Shown in pieces: positions 52,859 through 61,115 of a stretch of 64,000 nucleotides of DNA. A program made the translations under genes and the position numbers. Source of the DNA: Melghirimyces profundicolus. GTDB taxonomy: Bacteria; Bacillota; Bacilli; Thermoactinomycetales; DSM-45169. The DNA is taken from assembly GCF_003054245.1 (NCBI RefSeq), contig NZ_QBKR01000014.1, positions 1 to 64,000 of the forward strand. Direction: 5' to 3'. Numbering within the stretch: the first letter of the stretch is position 1; each line of letters begins with the position of its first letter. The notes under the pieces are model-generated. The model did no database searches and was not told the origin of the DNA. It worked only from the letters and a program-made list of their open reading frames with translations.

Positions 52859-52883
52859 ATACCCGATGGTCCGTTTTTAAAAC
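52859..52883 (-). promoter_or_regulatory. SigB-dependent promoter of rsbV-rsbW-sigB
   Basis: On the minus strand there is GTTTTA, a 13-nt spacer, then GGGTAT. This is one base from the SigB consensus GTTTAA / GGGTAT and lies 27 bp before rsbV, as in the classical autoregulated operon. Confidence 0.85.
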
Positions 52884-52895
52884 CGGCTGAACCGT

Positions 52896-53897
52896 TCAGG
52901 ATTTTCTGCGGATGAGAAGGATGGTTTGATCGTCTTTCAGGTCGTAATTCGCCTTCTCGAACAAATCCTGATAGATGGCTTCCACCGCCTGCTGAGCGGG
53001 AAGTTGGAGGTGAGGTTTCACCAGCTCCTTAAATCTTTCCCGCCCCAGGAACTGACCGTCGATCCGTGCTTCGGTGACTCCGTCGGAAAAAAGAATGATG
53101 GCGTCCCCGGGGGCCAGAGTGAGGGAGTATTCTTCATAGGATATATCCTTCGCCACCCCCAGAACCAACCCGCGCGTCGTCATATCCTCGAAGGTTTGGG
53201 CTTTCGCCCGGTGGAATATACCCGGTTCGTGCCCGGCAGCGGCATACCGGAATATATGCTCCTCAGAATCATATACCCCGTAAACCATGGTGATGAACAT
53301 GCTGGGATCGACATTTCTTTCCACCACCGTGTTCAGGCGACGGAGTGTCTCCGACGGTCCCAAGGGATGATCCATCTGGTCCATGGCGTACTTGATCATG
53401 GACATGCAGAGTGCCGCCGGAATCCCTTTCCCGATGATGTCTGACAGCGCCACCCCGAGCGAACCGCCTCCGTGGTTGACGAAGTTGTAGTAATCCCCGC
53501 TCATGCGGTTGGCGGGAACACTGATCACTCCCACTTCCAAATCCTTTACCGCGGGGGGCGAGTCGGGGAGGAGTGTCTGCTGCATCCCTACCGCCACTTC
53601 GATTTCATATTCCAGCTCCCGCTGCCGGTTCAGCAAATTTTCATGCTCCCGAAGTGCAATCCCGTAACCAATCATCATTTCGATCAGGAGATTGAAGGAA
53701 AGCCGGACGTTCTCAGGCAGGTCGGGCATTTGCCGCTTCACGGCCTCCGCGTGGATCGTAACCATTTCCTCCGGGGGAATTTTTTGCTCCAACATCCATT
53801 TGCTCATCTGTTGGGCTGCGTACAGCTGATCTTCCTGTTTGTCTTTCAGATAGGAGGTGAGCAACTCCTGATACTGTTCAATCATTTTCTCTTTCAT
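52896..53897 (-). CDS. rsbU: PP2C-type phosphatase RsbU
   Basis: This 333-residue protein has a helical N-terminal RsbU-like domain (residues 1-85; EQYQELLTSYLKDKQEDQLYAAQQMSKWMLEQKIPPEEMVTIHAEAVK) and a PP2C/SpoIIE phosphatase domain (VPANRMSGDYYNF, LSDIIGKGIPAALCMSMIKYAM, MVYGVYDSEEHIFRYAAAGHEP, ILFSDGVTEARIDGQFLG, DDQTILLIRR). In B. subtilis RsbU is activated by RsbT from the stressosome, which is not encoded nearby. The ATG at 53897 follows GGGGTGA. Confidence 0.92.
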   Translation of the reverse strand: MKEKMIEQYQELLTSYLKDKQEDQLYAAQQMSKWMLEQKIPPEEMVTIHAEAVKRQMPDLPENVRLSFNLLIEMMIGYGIALREHENLLNRQRELEYEIEVAVGMQQTLLPDSPPAVKDLEVGVISVPANRMSGDYYNFVNHGGGSLGVALSDIIGKGIPAALCMSMIKYAMDQMDHPLGPSETLRRLNTVVERNVDPSMFITMVYGVYDSEEHIFRYAAAGHEPGIFHRAKAQTFEDMTTRGLVLGVAKDISYEEYSLTLAPGDAIILFSDGVTEARIDGQFLGRERFKELVKPHLQLPAQQAVEAIYQDLFEKANYDLKDDQTILLIRRKS

Positions 53898-54185
53898 CTT
53901 GTCACCCCAAATCCGTAGAACCGATGTCCGGTGAAACCTGTTCACCTCACCGGTTGGACAGCATCTTCACTTCCCGCCATTCCGCCCGCCTCCCGTTTCG
54001 AAACAGCGGAAATGCGGCCATGCTCCCCCGGGGTCGGGCTGAGCGGCCCGAATCAACATCGCTCCCGGAAAAGATTTTTCAACATTCAGCCCTTATTTTA
54101 CAATATCCTCATGGATGGTGCAGGAGAGGAAATTACACAAAAAAGGAGATGCCGTTGTACGCACCTCCCGTTTTCGGTATGCAGG

Positions 54186-54536
54186 TCAGAAATCAATCAG
54201 CCCCAGGCTGATGTTGAGCGCCTCATTGACCCGAGTCATCATCTCGTCGTCGAGATGGGTGATTTTGTCGGTCAGGCGCTGTTTATCTATGGTTCTGATC
54301 TGTTCCAACAGGATCACCGAATCCCGGTCAAACCCGTAGCTCTTGGCATCAATCTCCACATGGGTGGGCAGTTTTGCCTTTTGGATTTGAGCAGTAATCG
54401 CGGCGACGATCACAGTGGGGCTGAACCGGTTCCCAATGTTGTTTTGAATCACCAGAACAGGCCGAACCCCACCTTGTTCAGATCCGACCACTGGAGAGAG
54501 ATCGGCAAAATAAACATCGCCACGCTTCACAATCAA
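54186..54536 (-). CDS. ndoA: EndoA (MazF family) mRNA interferase toxin
   Basis: This 116-residue endoribonuclease is nearly identical in layout to B. subtilis Endo[82 protein letters not shown]. It cleaves mRNA at specific short sequences. A TTG start is used, 6 bp after the antitoxin stop. The pair is directly upstream of rsbU in the usual Bacillales order. Confidence 0.97.
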   Translation of the reverse strand: MIVKRGDVYFADLSPVVGSEQGGVRPVLVIQNNIGNRFSPTVIVAAITAQIQKAKLPTHVEIDAKSYGFDRDSVILLEQIRTIDKQRLTDKITHLDDEMMTRVNEALNISLGLIDF

Positions 54537-54541
54537 ATGAA

Positions 54542-54814
54542 TTACACCCCACTAACCAGACGAATGGTCGTATCGTCCGCCTCTTCTTCCGCCTCGAAAG
54601 CTTCCGACGCAATGTTGAGATTGATCTTGGCCATCTCCATGTAGCCCCGCTGCATCATTTCGCGAATCAGCCTTTTTTTTCGCTCATAGAGATACAGTTT
54701 CATCGCCTGGCGAACGAACTCACTCCGATTGGAGTTCTCTTTCTCCACCATCCCGTCAACTTCCTGAAGCAATTGCTGAGGTAAGCTGATCATGATTCTC
54801 TTTGTCTCGGACAA
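54542..54814 (-). CDS. ndoAI: EndoAI (CopG/RHH) antitoxin
   Basis: This antitoxin binds and inhibits EndoA. It has an N-terminal ribbon-helix-helix ([38 protein letters not shown]) and the EndoA-binding tail [34 protein letters not shown], conserved with B. subtilis. I prefer the TTG at 54814 (90 residues) because GGGGGTG lies 5 nt upstream and the predicted transcript would start only about 6 nt before the ATG at 54850. Confidence 0.93.
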   Translation of the reverse strand: MSETKRIMISLPQQLLQEVDGMVEKENSNRSEFVRQAMKLYLYERKKRLIREMMQRGYMEMAKINLNIASEAFEAEEEADDTTIRLVSGV

Positions 54815-54862
54815 CGTACGCACCCCCAACAAATCATCACCGTTGGCCATTTTCCCTTTTCA

Positions 54863-54891
54863 ATACTACCATTATGATAACTCCGTTGCAA
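54863..54891 (-). promoter_or_regulatory. Promoter of ndoAI-ndoA
   Basis: On the minus strand there is TTGCAA, a 17-nt spacer, then TAGTAT, about 50 bp ahead of the preferred ndoAI start. The toxin-antitoxin pair is thus separable from alr. Confidence 0.65.
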
Positions 54892-55058
54892 AAATATACT
54901 TTCCAGCCATCCCGCCGGATTCCGGCTTCTCTCTTTTCCGGGAAATCTCCGGAGGGACGAAAGCTCCGGAGCCGCCCAACAGAACAATATTAAATTTATT
55001 CGCGACCTATTTTAAAATTCCTTCCACGGGGACATTCTTCCTCCCGGGTGAAGGAAAT

Positions 55059-56240
55059 TCACGGCCCCTCCGGCCGCAGACGGTTGTGAAAATCGACCAC
55101 CCTGCCGGCTTTCACATAAACCCTGGGAATGCGACGGCTGATTTTGCAGGTAATTTCATAGGAGATGGTACCCAAGAGACGGGCCACTTCATCAACATGC
55201 ACCATTTCCGCCCCCTGTCTCCCGTACAGAACCACTTCGTCCCCTGCTTCCACCGGCATGGCCGAGGTCACATCCAGCATGGTCTGGTCCATGCATACCC
55301 GGCCGATGACGGGAACCTTTTTCCCCCTCACCAGGGCGGTCCCCTTGTTGGAAAGGAGGCGGCTGTAACCGTCGGCATAACCGATCGGGATTGTAGCGAT
55401 CCACTGCCGCCCGTTCACTACCGCCGTCTTTCCGTAGCTGATTCCCGTGCCTGCGGGAGGCCGCTTCAGCTGAACGATCCGGGTCTTCAGCGTCAATGCC
55501 GGCCGAAGCCGAACCGCCTCCCGGTTCACCACTTCCGAAGGATAATAGCCGTACATGCTGATCCCCAACCGGATCATCCCGTGGGACCAATCCGGCATTT
55601 CAATGGCGGCGGCACTGTTGGAGCAGTGAACGATGGGAATCCGGACCCCCCCGTCTTCCAGCTGTGCAAGAACCCGGAGGAGTCTTTCATGCTGAGCGAT
55701 GGCATATTCCTTGTCTTCTTCATCCGCCGTGGCGAAATGGGTGTAGATCCCCTCGATTTCCACCCGGGGATCCCGCGACCACCGGAAGAGGAAGGAAACG
55801 GCTTCGTCTTCCCACATTCCCAGCCGGCCCATTCCCGTATCCACCTTCACATGAACCCGGATCTTTCTCCCGGCTTCTGCGGCTTTTCGGGCGATCTCCT
55901 CCGCGCTTTCCCCGTCAAAAACCGTCAGGGCGATATCTTGTTCCAGGGCTTTTTTCACTCCTCTTCCTGGAGTATGACCCAAGACCAGAATCGGAGCGGT
56001 GATCCCTGCTTGCCTTAATTCCAGCGCTTCATCCAAGAAAGCAACGGCGAGATCGGTCGCCCCGCCGGACAACGCCTCCCGAGCCACGGGAACGGCCCCG
56101 TGGCCGTAGGCATCGGCTTTGACGGCGGCCATCAAGCGGCAAGACCGGGGCAAACGGCGACGAAACTCCGCCACGTTGTGCCCGATGGCATCCAGATCGA
56201 CCACTGCCAGTGTATCTCGGTAATAATCATGGTTTCCCAT
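55059..56240 (-). CDS. alr: Alanine racemase
   Basis: This 393-residue PLP enzyme interconverts L- and D-alanine for peptidoglycan. Lys41 in AAVKADAYGHGA binds PLP; the catalytic tyrosine lies in GTGISYGKTA; RVHVKVDTGMGRLG and IGYADGYSRLLSNKG are further signatures. It is located between a PH-like membrane protein gene (overlapping by 14 bp) and ndoAI-ndoA, as in other Bacillales. Full length. Confidence 0.97.
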   Translation of the reverse strand: MGNHDYYRDTLAVVDLDAIGHNVAEFRRRLPRSCRLMAAVKADAYGHGAVPVAREALSGGATDLAVAFLDEALELRQAGITAPILVLGHTPGRGVKKALEQDIALTVFDGESAEEIARKAAEAGRKIRVHVKVDTGMGRLGMWEDEAVSFLFRWSRDPRVEIEGIYTHFATADEEDKEYAIAQHERLLRVLAQLEDGGVRIPIVHCSNSAAAIEMPDWSHGMIRLGISMYGYYPSEVVNREAVRLRPALTLKTRIVQLKRPPAGTGISYGKTAVVNGRQWIATIPIGYADGYSRLLSNKGTALVRGKKVPVIGRVCMDQTMLDVTSAMPVEAGDEVVLYGRQGAEMVHVDEVARLLGTISYEITCKISRRIPRVYVKAGRVVDFHNRLRPEGP

Positions 56241-56670
56241 CTGAACTCAACCCGCGTCTCTTCATTTCCAACCGGACATTCAAGTCTTCGAGAAAATCAT
56301 CGCTGACGAGAAGCGGCCTTCTCTTCCCGTCGATTTCATAAACATGGGGGAGAACGTGGGAAGGTTTCACCCGGGACAGCGCCACCTCTTCCCGCCGTCC
56401 GGAGAACCGAATCACCAGACGATCCGGGTAAAGGGTATACGCCGGACGCAGGAGCAGCCGGTAGAGGGCCGGCACACCCGTCATGAGCACCCCCGCCCAA
56501 AGTAGAAGGGCCACAATGAACGGTGTGGACCTCACTTTCTCAAAAAAGGGGACCATCATCAGCAAACCGGCCAGAAACAGCCCCATCTCCGCCAGACGCA
56601 GTCCCCGGCTCTTCCGGTAGAGCAACACGGTGTAAGACGTTTTCTCTTCTCGGATCGGTGATGTGTCCAT
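56227..56670 (-). CDS. Two-helix membrane protein with PH-like domain
   Basis: This 147-residue protein has two adjacent membrane helices (LAEMGLFLAGLLMMVPFF and PFIVALLLWAGVLMTGVPAL) followed by a soluble PH-like domain (AYTLYPDRLVIRFSGRREEVALSRVKPSHVLPHVYEIDGKRRPLLVSDDFLEDL). I recognise no specific family. It overlaps alr, so both are cotranscribed from a promoter 80 bp upstream whose leader folds into a predicted pseudoknot. Confidence 0.7.
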   Translation of the reverse strand: MDTSPIREEKTSYTVLLYRKSRGLRLAEMGLFLAGLLMMVPFFEKVRSTPFIVALLLWAGVLMTGVPALYRLLLRPAYTLYPDRLVIRFSGRREEVALSRVKPSHVLPHVYEIDGKRRPLLVSDDFLEDLNVRLEMKRRGLSSDGKP

Positions 56671-56702
56671 CTGATTCTCCTTTGATCCAAAAAAGGAGCC
56701 TG

Positions 56703-56734
56703 CGGCACCCCCCTTGAACCTGTGCCGTCAGGTT
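56703..56734 (-). promoter_or_regulatory. Predicted H-type pseudoknot in the alr-operon leader
   Basis: On the minus strand the leader reads AACCTG, A, CGGCA, CAGGTT, a 9-nt G-rich loop, TGCCG. Stem 1 (AACCTG/CAGGTT, 6 bp) and stem 2 (CGGCA/TGCCG, 5 bp) interleave with loops of 1 and 9 nt, the classical geometry of a compact pseudoknot. It lies 12-40 nt after the predicted transcription start and about 30 nt before the coding region. I match it to no known riboswitch. Confidence 0.5.
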
Positions 56735-56752
56735 CCCGACTTGTCCAAGGTT

Positions 56753-56781
56753 ATCATACAATCGGATGGCGGGATTTGCAA
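56753..56781 (-). promoter_or_regulatory. Promoter of the PH-like gene-alr operon
   Basis: On the minus strand there is TTGCAA, a 17-nt spacer, then TATGAT, about 85 bp upstream of the first gene. Confidence 0.75.
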
Positions 56782-56799
56782 AGACCCGGCTCTCTTTTT

Positions 56800-57852
56800 T
56801 CAGTAAGGCAGCACCTGTCCCGTCCGGCTGCTTTGGATCGCCCGTTCAATCACCCGGATCACCCGGGTTGCCTCCACCGGGGTGACGGGAGCCGGTCTCC
56901 CTTCCCGGATGGCGTCCCGAACCCCGCGGTAGAACGTTTCATACCGGCCTTTCAAGCTGCGGACCCGTTCTTTCCGGAGTCCTTCTTCCCCGGACTCCGT
57001 CAGAAAGGCATGGTGTTCGGCCGGCTCCTCCCCCCACCCGGGATCCCCGGGTCTCAATCCCCGTTTCAGGGATTCTTCCTGACTGTCCATACCGGTTTGG
57101 ATGTAACTCCCCCGGGTCCCGTGAACTTCCCACGTCGGCCCCGGCTCCAACACCATGGAACCCGAATCGAGGATGACCCGGCGCCCGTTTTCGTATTGCA
57201 GCACCAGGTGGAACCAATCCGGTGTGGTGGATCCGACCCGTTGGTTCCGGACGTCCGCCCACACCGTCCGGGGTTCGCCGAACAACAGCAAAGCCTGATC
57301 AATCAGGTGGGATCCCAGATCGTACAACGTTCCGCCTCCCTCCGGGTCCCGCTCCTTCCACCGATTGCGGACTTCCGGACGGAAACGGTCAAAACGCGCC
57401 CGATAGGTATGCACCTCTCCCAGACGCCCCTCCCCGATGTATCGTCGGAGCGTCAGAAAACCGCTATCCCACCGTCGGTTGTGAAATACGCTTAAAAAAA
57501 GCCCCTTCGCTTCAGCCAGCCGGGTCAGTTCCCAGGCCTCATCGACCCGGAGGGTGAAGGGTTTTTCCACCACCACATGCTTGCCCGCCTCAAGGGCTTT
57601 CTTTGCCTGTACATAGTGAAGGCGGTTGGGAGTGGTCACCACCACCAGGTCAATGCCGGGATCGTCAAACAACTCTTCCGCCTTCTCCACCGGCAAGACG
57701 TCCGGAAGCTCTTCGGTCACCTGTCTCCGGCGGCCCGTCACGACTTTCAAAAGCTCCAGGTCCGGAACCGCCCGGATCAGGGGGGCATGGAACACCGAAC
57801 CGGACAATCCGTAGCCGATCAGACCTGTTCGAATTTTCTCCCCCTGCATCAT
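56800..57852 (-). CDS. Gfo/Idh/MocA family oxidoreductase
   Basis: This 350-residue NAD(P)-dependent enzyme has the Rossmann motif GLIGYGLSGSVFHAPLI, the family signature VEKPFTLRVDEA, and a C-terminal GFO_IDH_MocA domain (GGGTLYDLGSHLIDQALLLFG). It resembles B. subtilis YdgJ-like oxidoreductases; the sugar or inositol substrate is unknown. Two adjacent ATGs are available. It runs in the same direction as the upstream lipoprotein gene but is separated by 140 bp with a terminator. Confidence 0.92.
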   Translation of the reverse strand: MMQGEKIRTGLIGYGLSGSVFHAPLIRAVPDLELLKVVTGRRRQVTEELPDVLPVEKAEELFDDPGIDLVVVTTPNRLHYVQAKKALEAGKHVVVEKPFTLRVDEAWELTRLAEAKGLFLSVFHNRRWDSGFLTLRRYIGEGRLGEVHTYRARFDRFRPEVRNRWKERDPEGGGTLYDLGSHLIDQALLLFGEPRTVWADVRNQRVGSTTPDWFHLVLQYENGRRVILDSGSMVLEPGPTWEVHGTRGSYIQTGMDSQEESLKRGLRPGDPGWGEEPAEHHAFLTESGEEGLRKERVRSLKGRYETFYRGVRDAIREGRPAPVTPVEATRVIRVIERAIQSSRTGQVLPY

Positions 57853-57967
57853 GTTCTTCCCCCTCCCGCCTCATGACAGTCCGCTTCTGACTGTCAACCG
57901 TGATAGTCCTATCCTACCACCGGAGTGCTTCCTTGAAAACCGGATTCCCTGTAAGAGCACGGAAAAC

Positions 57968-57991
57968 AAAAACCCGCCAGGTGGCGGGGGC
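57968..57991 (-). terminator. LolA-like lipoprotein gene terminator
   Basis: CCCGCC / GGCGGG hairpin followed by TTTTTG on the minus strand, directly after the stop codon. Confidence 0.82.
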
Positions 57992-57992
57992 A

Positions 57993-59024
57993 TCATTTTT
58001 CCTTCTGTTCATAGACCGAACGGGCCAGCTTCCACATCTCCGACTCCGGCAACTTGCCGAGAAGTTCGAAATCGATCCCGTCATATGTCCAGGTCAGCCT
58101 TTTCTTGCCGTCCGCTTCTAAGAGAACCCCCGTGGTGAAGCCCAGATCCAACGGTTTTCCGTATACCGGGAGGCTCGCCTGCACGGCCCGGGGCTTCCTC
58201 TGGGTGAGGGTGAACGGCTTCTTTCCTTTGTAACGCATGATCACCGTTTTTCCCCCGGGAGTATCAACCGCGGTTTCGTCGGCCAACCGGCTTCCTTCCG
58301 GAATCCACTCCGGAGTGATGGTTTCCAGCTCTTCTTTCTTTTTGTCGGTCTTCTTTTCTTTCCCGCCCAGGGTGGGAACACTCAAACCCGCAGATCCAGT
58401 CATGTTCCGCTCCATCTCAAAGGCGTCTTTGTCAAAAGAAGCGTTCGGCTCAAAGCGGTCAAAGTCCACTTCCACCATCACTTTTCCGTCTTCGTTCAGC
58501 ACTTCCACTTTTTTGGGGTGATAGTCCTTATCCAACCAGATCCGTTGCTTGTTCATCGCCTGATTCTGGCTGTAATTGGCCGCCACCTTGAATTGGTAGT
58601 CTTTATCGGAAGTCACCATTTCCCGGCCGGAATCATCGATAATACTGTTCAACAAGGACTGGTAAAGGTACACCTGACCCCCGTTTTCCGGCCAGTCGCT
58701 TTGAAAGCGGAAGCTCTTTTCAAGATGCGGGGTGAGAACGAAAACCCCCTCATCATTTCGAAGCAGGATCTGCGTGACGTCCTTTTTTGTGTTTTTCAAA
58801 GCCACCCGGTAAAAGTGTGGTTTCTTATACCAAACCTCCACCTCGTATTCCAGGGGGGTGTTGCTGGAGCGAATCACCAGTTTGCCTTGGCTCTTGTATC
58901 CCTTCATCTTTTCGAAACGCTTGGACAGGTCACTCACCACTTGCTCGGGGCTTTTCTCCCCGCAACCGGTCAGACCGACCGTTGTCAGCAAGACAACCAC
59001 GAGTACCCATGAGATCCGACGCAT
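57993..59024 (-). CDS. LolA-like outer-membrane-lipoprotein-carrier family lipoprotein (YdcC-type)
   Basis: This 343-residue lipoprotein has a signal sequence ending in the lipobox LTGC (Cys at residue 21) and a LolA-like fold (YKSQGKLVIRSSNTPLEYEVEVWYKKPHFYRVALKN, QRIWLDKDYHPKKVEVLNEDGKVMVEVDFDRFEPN). A Lys-rich linker and a C-terminal domain (PEWIPEGSRLADETAVDTPGGKTVIMRYKG ... LTWTYDGIDFELLGKL) follow. B. subtilis YdcC lies at the same place between acpS and alr. In sporeformers related lipoproteins affect germination; the role here is unproven. Confidence 0.85.
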   Translation of the reverse strand: MRRISWVLVVVLLTTVGLTGCGEKSPEQVVSDLSKRFEKMKGYKSQGKLVIRSSNTPLEYEVEVWYKKPHFYRVALKNTKKDVTQILLRNDEGVFVLTPHLEKSFRFQSDWPENGGQVYLYQSLLNSIIDDSGREMVTSDKDYQFKVAANYSQNQAMNKQRIWLDKDYHPKKVEVLNEDGKVMVEVDFDRFEPNASFDKDAFEMERNMTGSAGLSVPTLGGKEKKTDKKKEELETITPEWIPEGSRLADETAVDTPGGKTVIMRYKGKKPFTLTQRKPRAVQASLPVYGKPLDLGFTTGVLLEADGKKRLTWTYDGIDFELLGKLPESEMWKLARSVYEQKEK

Positions 59025-59101
59025 TTCATCATCCCTTTCCCCGTGGAGAAACGGCTTCCACCCGTTTCCTCAAGAGATGTGTCGGTCAGGCACGGGCACG
59101 A

Positions 59102-60640
59102 TCACCGGGCTTGATGGAGGGCGTCGCCGATCTTTTCGATCACATCGGAAGCGAGGACGCTGTGGTCCGAAGCGGTGACCGCCAGGCGCCCTGCCAACCC
59201 GTGAAGGTGAACTCCCAGCGGGATGGCCGACTCCACCGGGAGTCCCCGGGCCAAGAGCGCTCCCAGGACACCGGTCAGTACATCCCCGGATCCGGCTTTG
59301 GCCAAGGCCGGTGTACCGGTCGTGTTGACCACTTGCCGGCCATCGGGAAAGGCGATCACCGTATAAGTTCCCTTCAACACCACTGCGGCCCCGGTCTTCT
59401 CCGCCAGCTCCAGAGCGATCCGGTGGCGGGACGACTCCACTTCCTTCACCGAAATGCCGGTCAGGCGGGCCATCTCCCCCGGATGGGGGGTAAGGACCGT
59501 GGGTTTTCCCCGTTTTTTGAGGATGGAGGGATTCCCGGCGAGCCCATTGAGCGCATCGGCATCCAGCACGAGGGGGCAGGGGATGGAAAAAAGCAGATCT
59601 TCCAGCCACTCTGTCTCCCCGTCAAAGCGTCCCAATCCCGGACCGACGGCAACCGCGTCAAAACCGGAAAGCCGCTTTTCCCAGTCCGGGGGAGTCGCCC
59701 GCGTGAAGCATCGGTCGTCCCCTTCGGGCCAACCCCACACGAGTGCCTCCGTCACCTTGGCGGACAGGGGGATCTCCTGTCCCTGCGGAACTCCCAGGGT
59801 CACCATTCCCGCGCCGGTCCGAAGCGCGGCCATGCCGGAGAGGGCGGCCGCTCCCAGCATTCCCCGGGAACCTCCCAGCACCAGGAGGTGACCGTGGGTC
59901 CCTTTGTGACTCCAGCGGGACCGGGGAAGGAGATGATCTTCCCACAGGGCCGGGCCGTTGATCCGGGTCCGGGGTGGATGCCGCTCCACCGCCGCCTGCG
60001 GAATGCCGATGGGGGCCACTTCCACCTCGCCGCAGGCTTTGGCCCCGGGAAGCAGGTAATGACACCATTTCGGAGCCGCAAAGGTTACGGTGAGGTCGGC
60101 ATGGACCGCCTCTCCGGCCACTTCCCCCGTGTCGGTATTCACCCCGCTCGGCACATCCACGGAGAGGAGAAAGGGGGGACGGCTCCGGTTCAACGTCTGA
60201 ACGATCCTGCGGACCGGTTCCCTCAGTTCCCCCCGCACTCCCGTTCCCAACAGGGCATCCACCGCCACATCCGCTTGACCGAGGTCGGTGGTGAGCTCCC
60301 CTTCCCGGCCGGGTTCGAACGGTTTCACGGCCAACCCCATGTTCCGGCAGACCTCGTGGAAAGCCCGGGTTTCCGGCGACATCTTTTCTGCCGGTCCGGA
60401 TCGCCATACGGAGACATTCCATCCGGCCGTCGACAGGTACCGGGCGATCACGAAACCGTCTCCGCCGTTGTTGCCCGATCCGGCCAGGACCACAACCCTC
60501 TTCGCCTCCGGAAAACGCTTCATCAACGTGCGGGCGCAAGCCCCGCCCGCATTCTCCATCAGAGCCACGCCCGGCATCCCCATCGATTCGATGGTATACC
60601 GGTCCAGATCGCGCATCTCCTGTGCAGTGTAGAGATACAA
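59102..60640 (-). CDS. nnr: Bifunctional NAD(P)HX epimerase / ADP-dependent dehydratase
   Basis: This 512-residue repair enzyme combines a YjeF-type epimerase (residues 1-215; YTAQEMRDLDRYTIESMGMPGVALMENAG, VVLAGSGNNGGDGFVIARYL, SVDVPSGVNTDTGEV) and a ribokinase-like dehydratase (225-505; KGTHGHLLVLGGSRGMLGAAALSGMAALRTGAG, TVLTPHPGEMARLTG, GTPALAKAGSGDVLTGVLGALLARG). Together they restore hydrated NAD(P)H. The TTG at 60640 follows GGGAGGG at correct spacing; a longer frame upstream overlaps acpS and is not favoured. Confidence 0.94.
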   Translation of the reverse strand: MYLYTAQEMRDLDRYTIESMGMPGVALMENAGGACARTLMKRFPEAKRVVVLAGSGNNGGDGFVIARYLSTAGWNVSVWRSGPAEKMSPETRAFHEVCRNMGLAVKPFEPGREGELTTDLGQADVAVDALLGTGVRGELREPVRRIVQTLNRSRPPFLLSVDVPSGVNTDTGEVAGEAVHADLTVTFAAPKWCHYLLPGAKACGEVEVAPIGIPQAAVERHPPRTRINGPALWEDHLLPRSRWSHKGTHGHLLVLGGSRGMLGAAALSGMAALRTGAGMVTLGVPQGQEIPLSAKVTEALVWGWPEGDDRCFTRATPPDWEKRLSGFDAVAVGPGLGRFDGETEWLEDLLFSIPCPLVLDADALNGLAGNPSILKKRGKPTVLTPHPGEMARLTGISVKEVESSRHRIALELAEKTGAAVVLKGTYTVIAFPDGRQVVNTTGTPALAKAGSGDVLTGVLGALLARGLPVESAIPLGVHLHGLAGRLAVTASDHSVLASDVIEKIGDALHQAR

Positions 60641-60717
60641 AAATGTCCCTCCCAACCGTGTTATAACTATATGTGCGGCCCTGTCCCGATATGCAGACAA
60701 GGTTGACAGGCCGCCTT

Positions 60718-61092
60718 TCACCGCCGTTCAAGAACCGCAAACGCCGCAGCGTACTCCCGTGTGTGGGTGACGGAGAGATGGACCATCACCGATTCGTCCC
60801 ATCCCAACCGCTCCAATGCGGCGGGGTCGATCCGGGCGTGGGGTTTTCCCTTTTCATCGTTGCGGATCATAATCTCCCTGAATCCGATGACAGAGCCGAT
60901 TCCGGTGCCTGCCGCCTTCGCGACCGCTTCCTTGGCCGCAAACCGTCCCGCCAGCCACTCCGCCCGACGGAATCCGCCTTCCGGAAGCTCACTTCTCTCT
61001 TCCCGGGAAAGAATCCGACCGGCCAGTCGTTCCAGGCCCGTTTTTTGAATCCTCGCGATCTCCGTCAGATCGGTGCCGATCCCCAGAATCAT
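60718..61092 (-). CDS. acpS: Holo-[acyl-carrier-protein] synthase
   Basis: This 124-residue enzyme transfers 4'-phosphopantetheine from CoA to acyl carrier protein. It starts MILGIGTDLTEIARIQKTG with the metal-binding Asp, followed by WLAGRFAAKEAVAKAAGTGIG and HLSVTHTREYAAAFAVLE. The ATG at 61092 follows AAAAGGAGGGTG. It lies upstream of nnr on the same strand, matching the acpS-ydcC-alr region of Bacillus. Confidence 0.96.
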   Translation of the reverse strand: MILGIGTDLTEIARIQKTGLERLAGRILSREERSELPEGGFRRAEWLAGRFAAKEAVAKAAGTGIGSVIGFREIMIRNDEKGKPHARIDPAALERLGWDESVMVHLSVTHTREYAAAFAVLERR

Positions 61093-61115
61093 CGCCACAC
61101 CCTCCTTTTCCCCGT

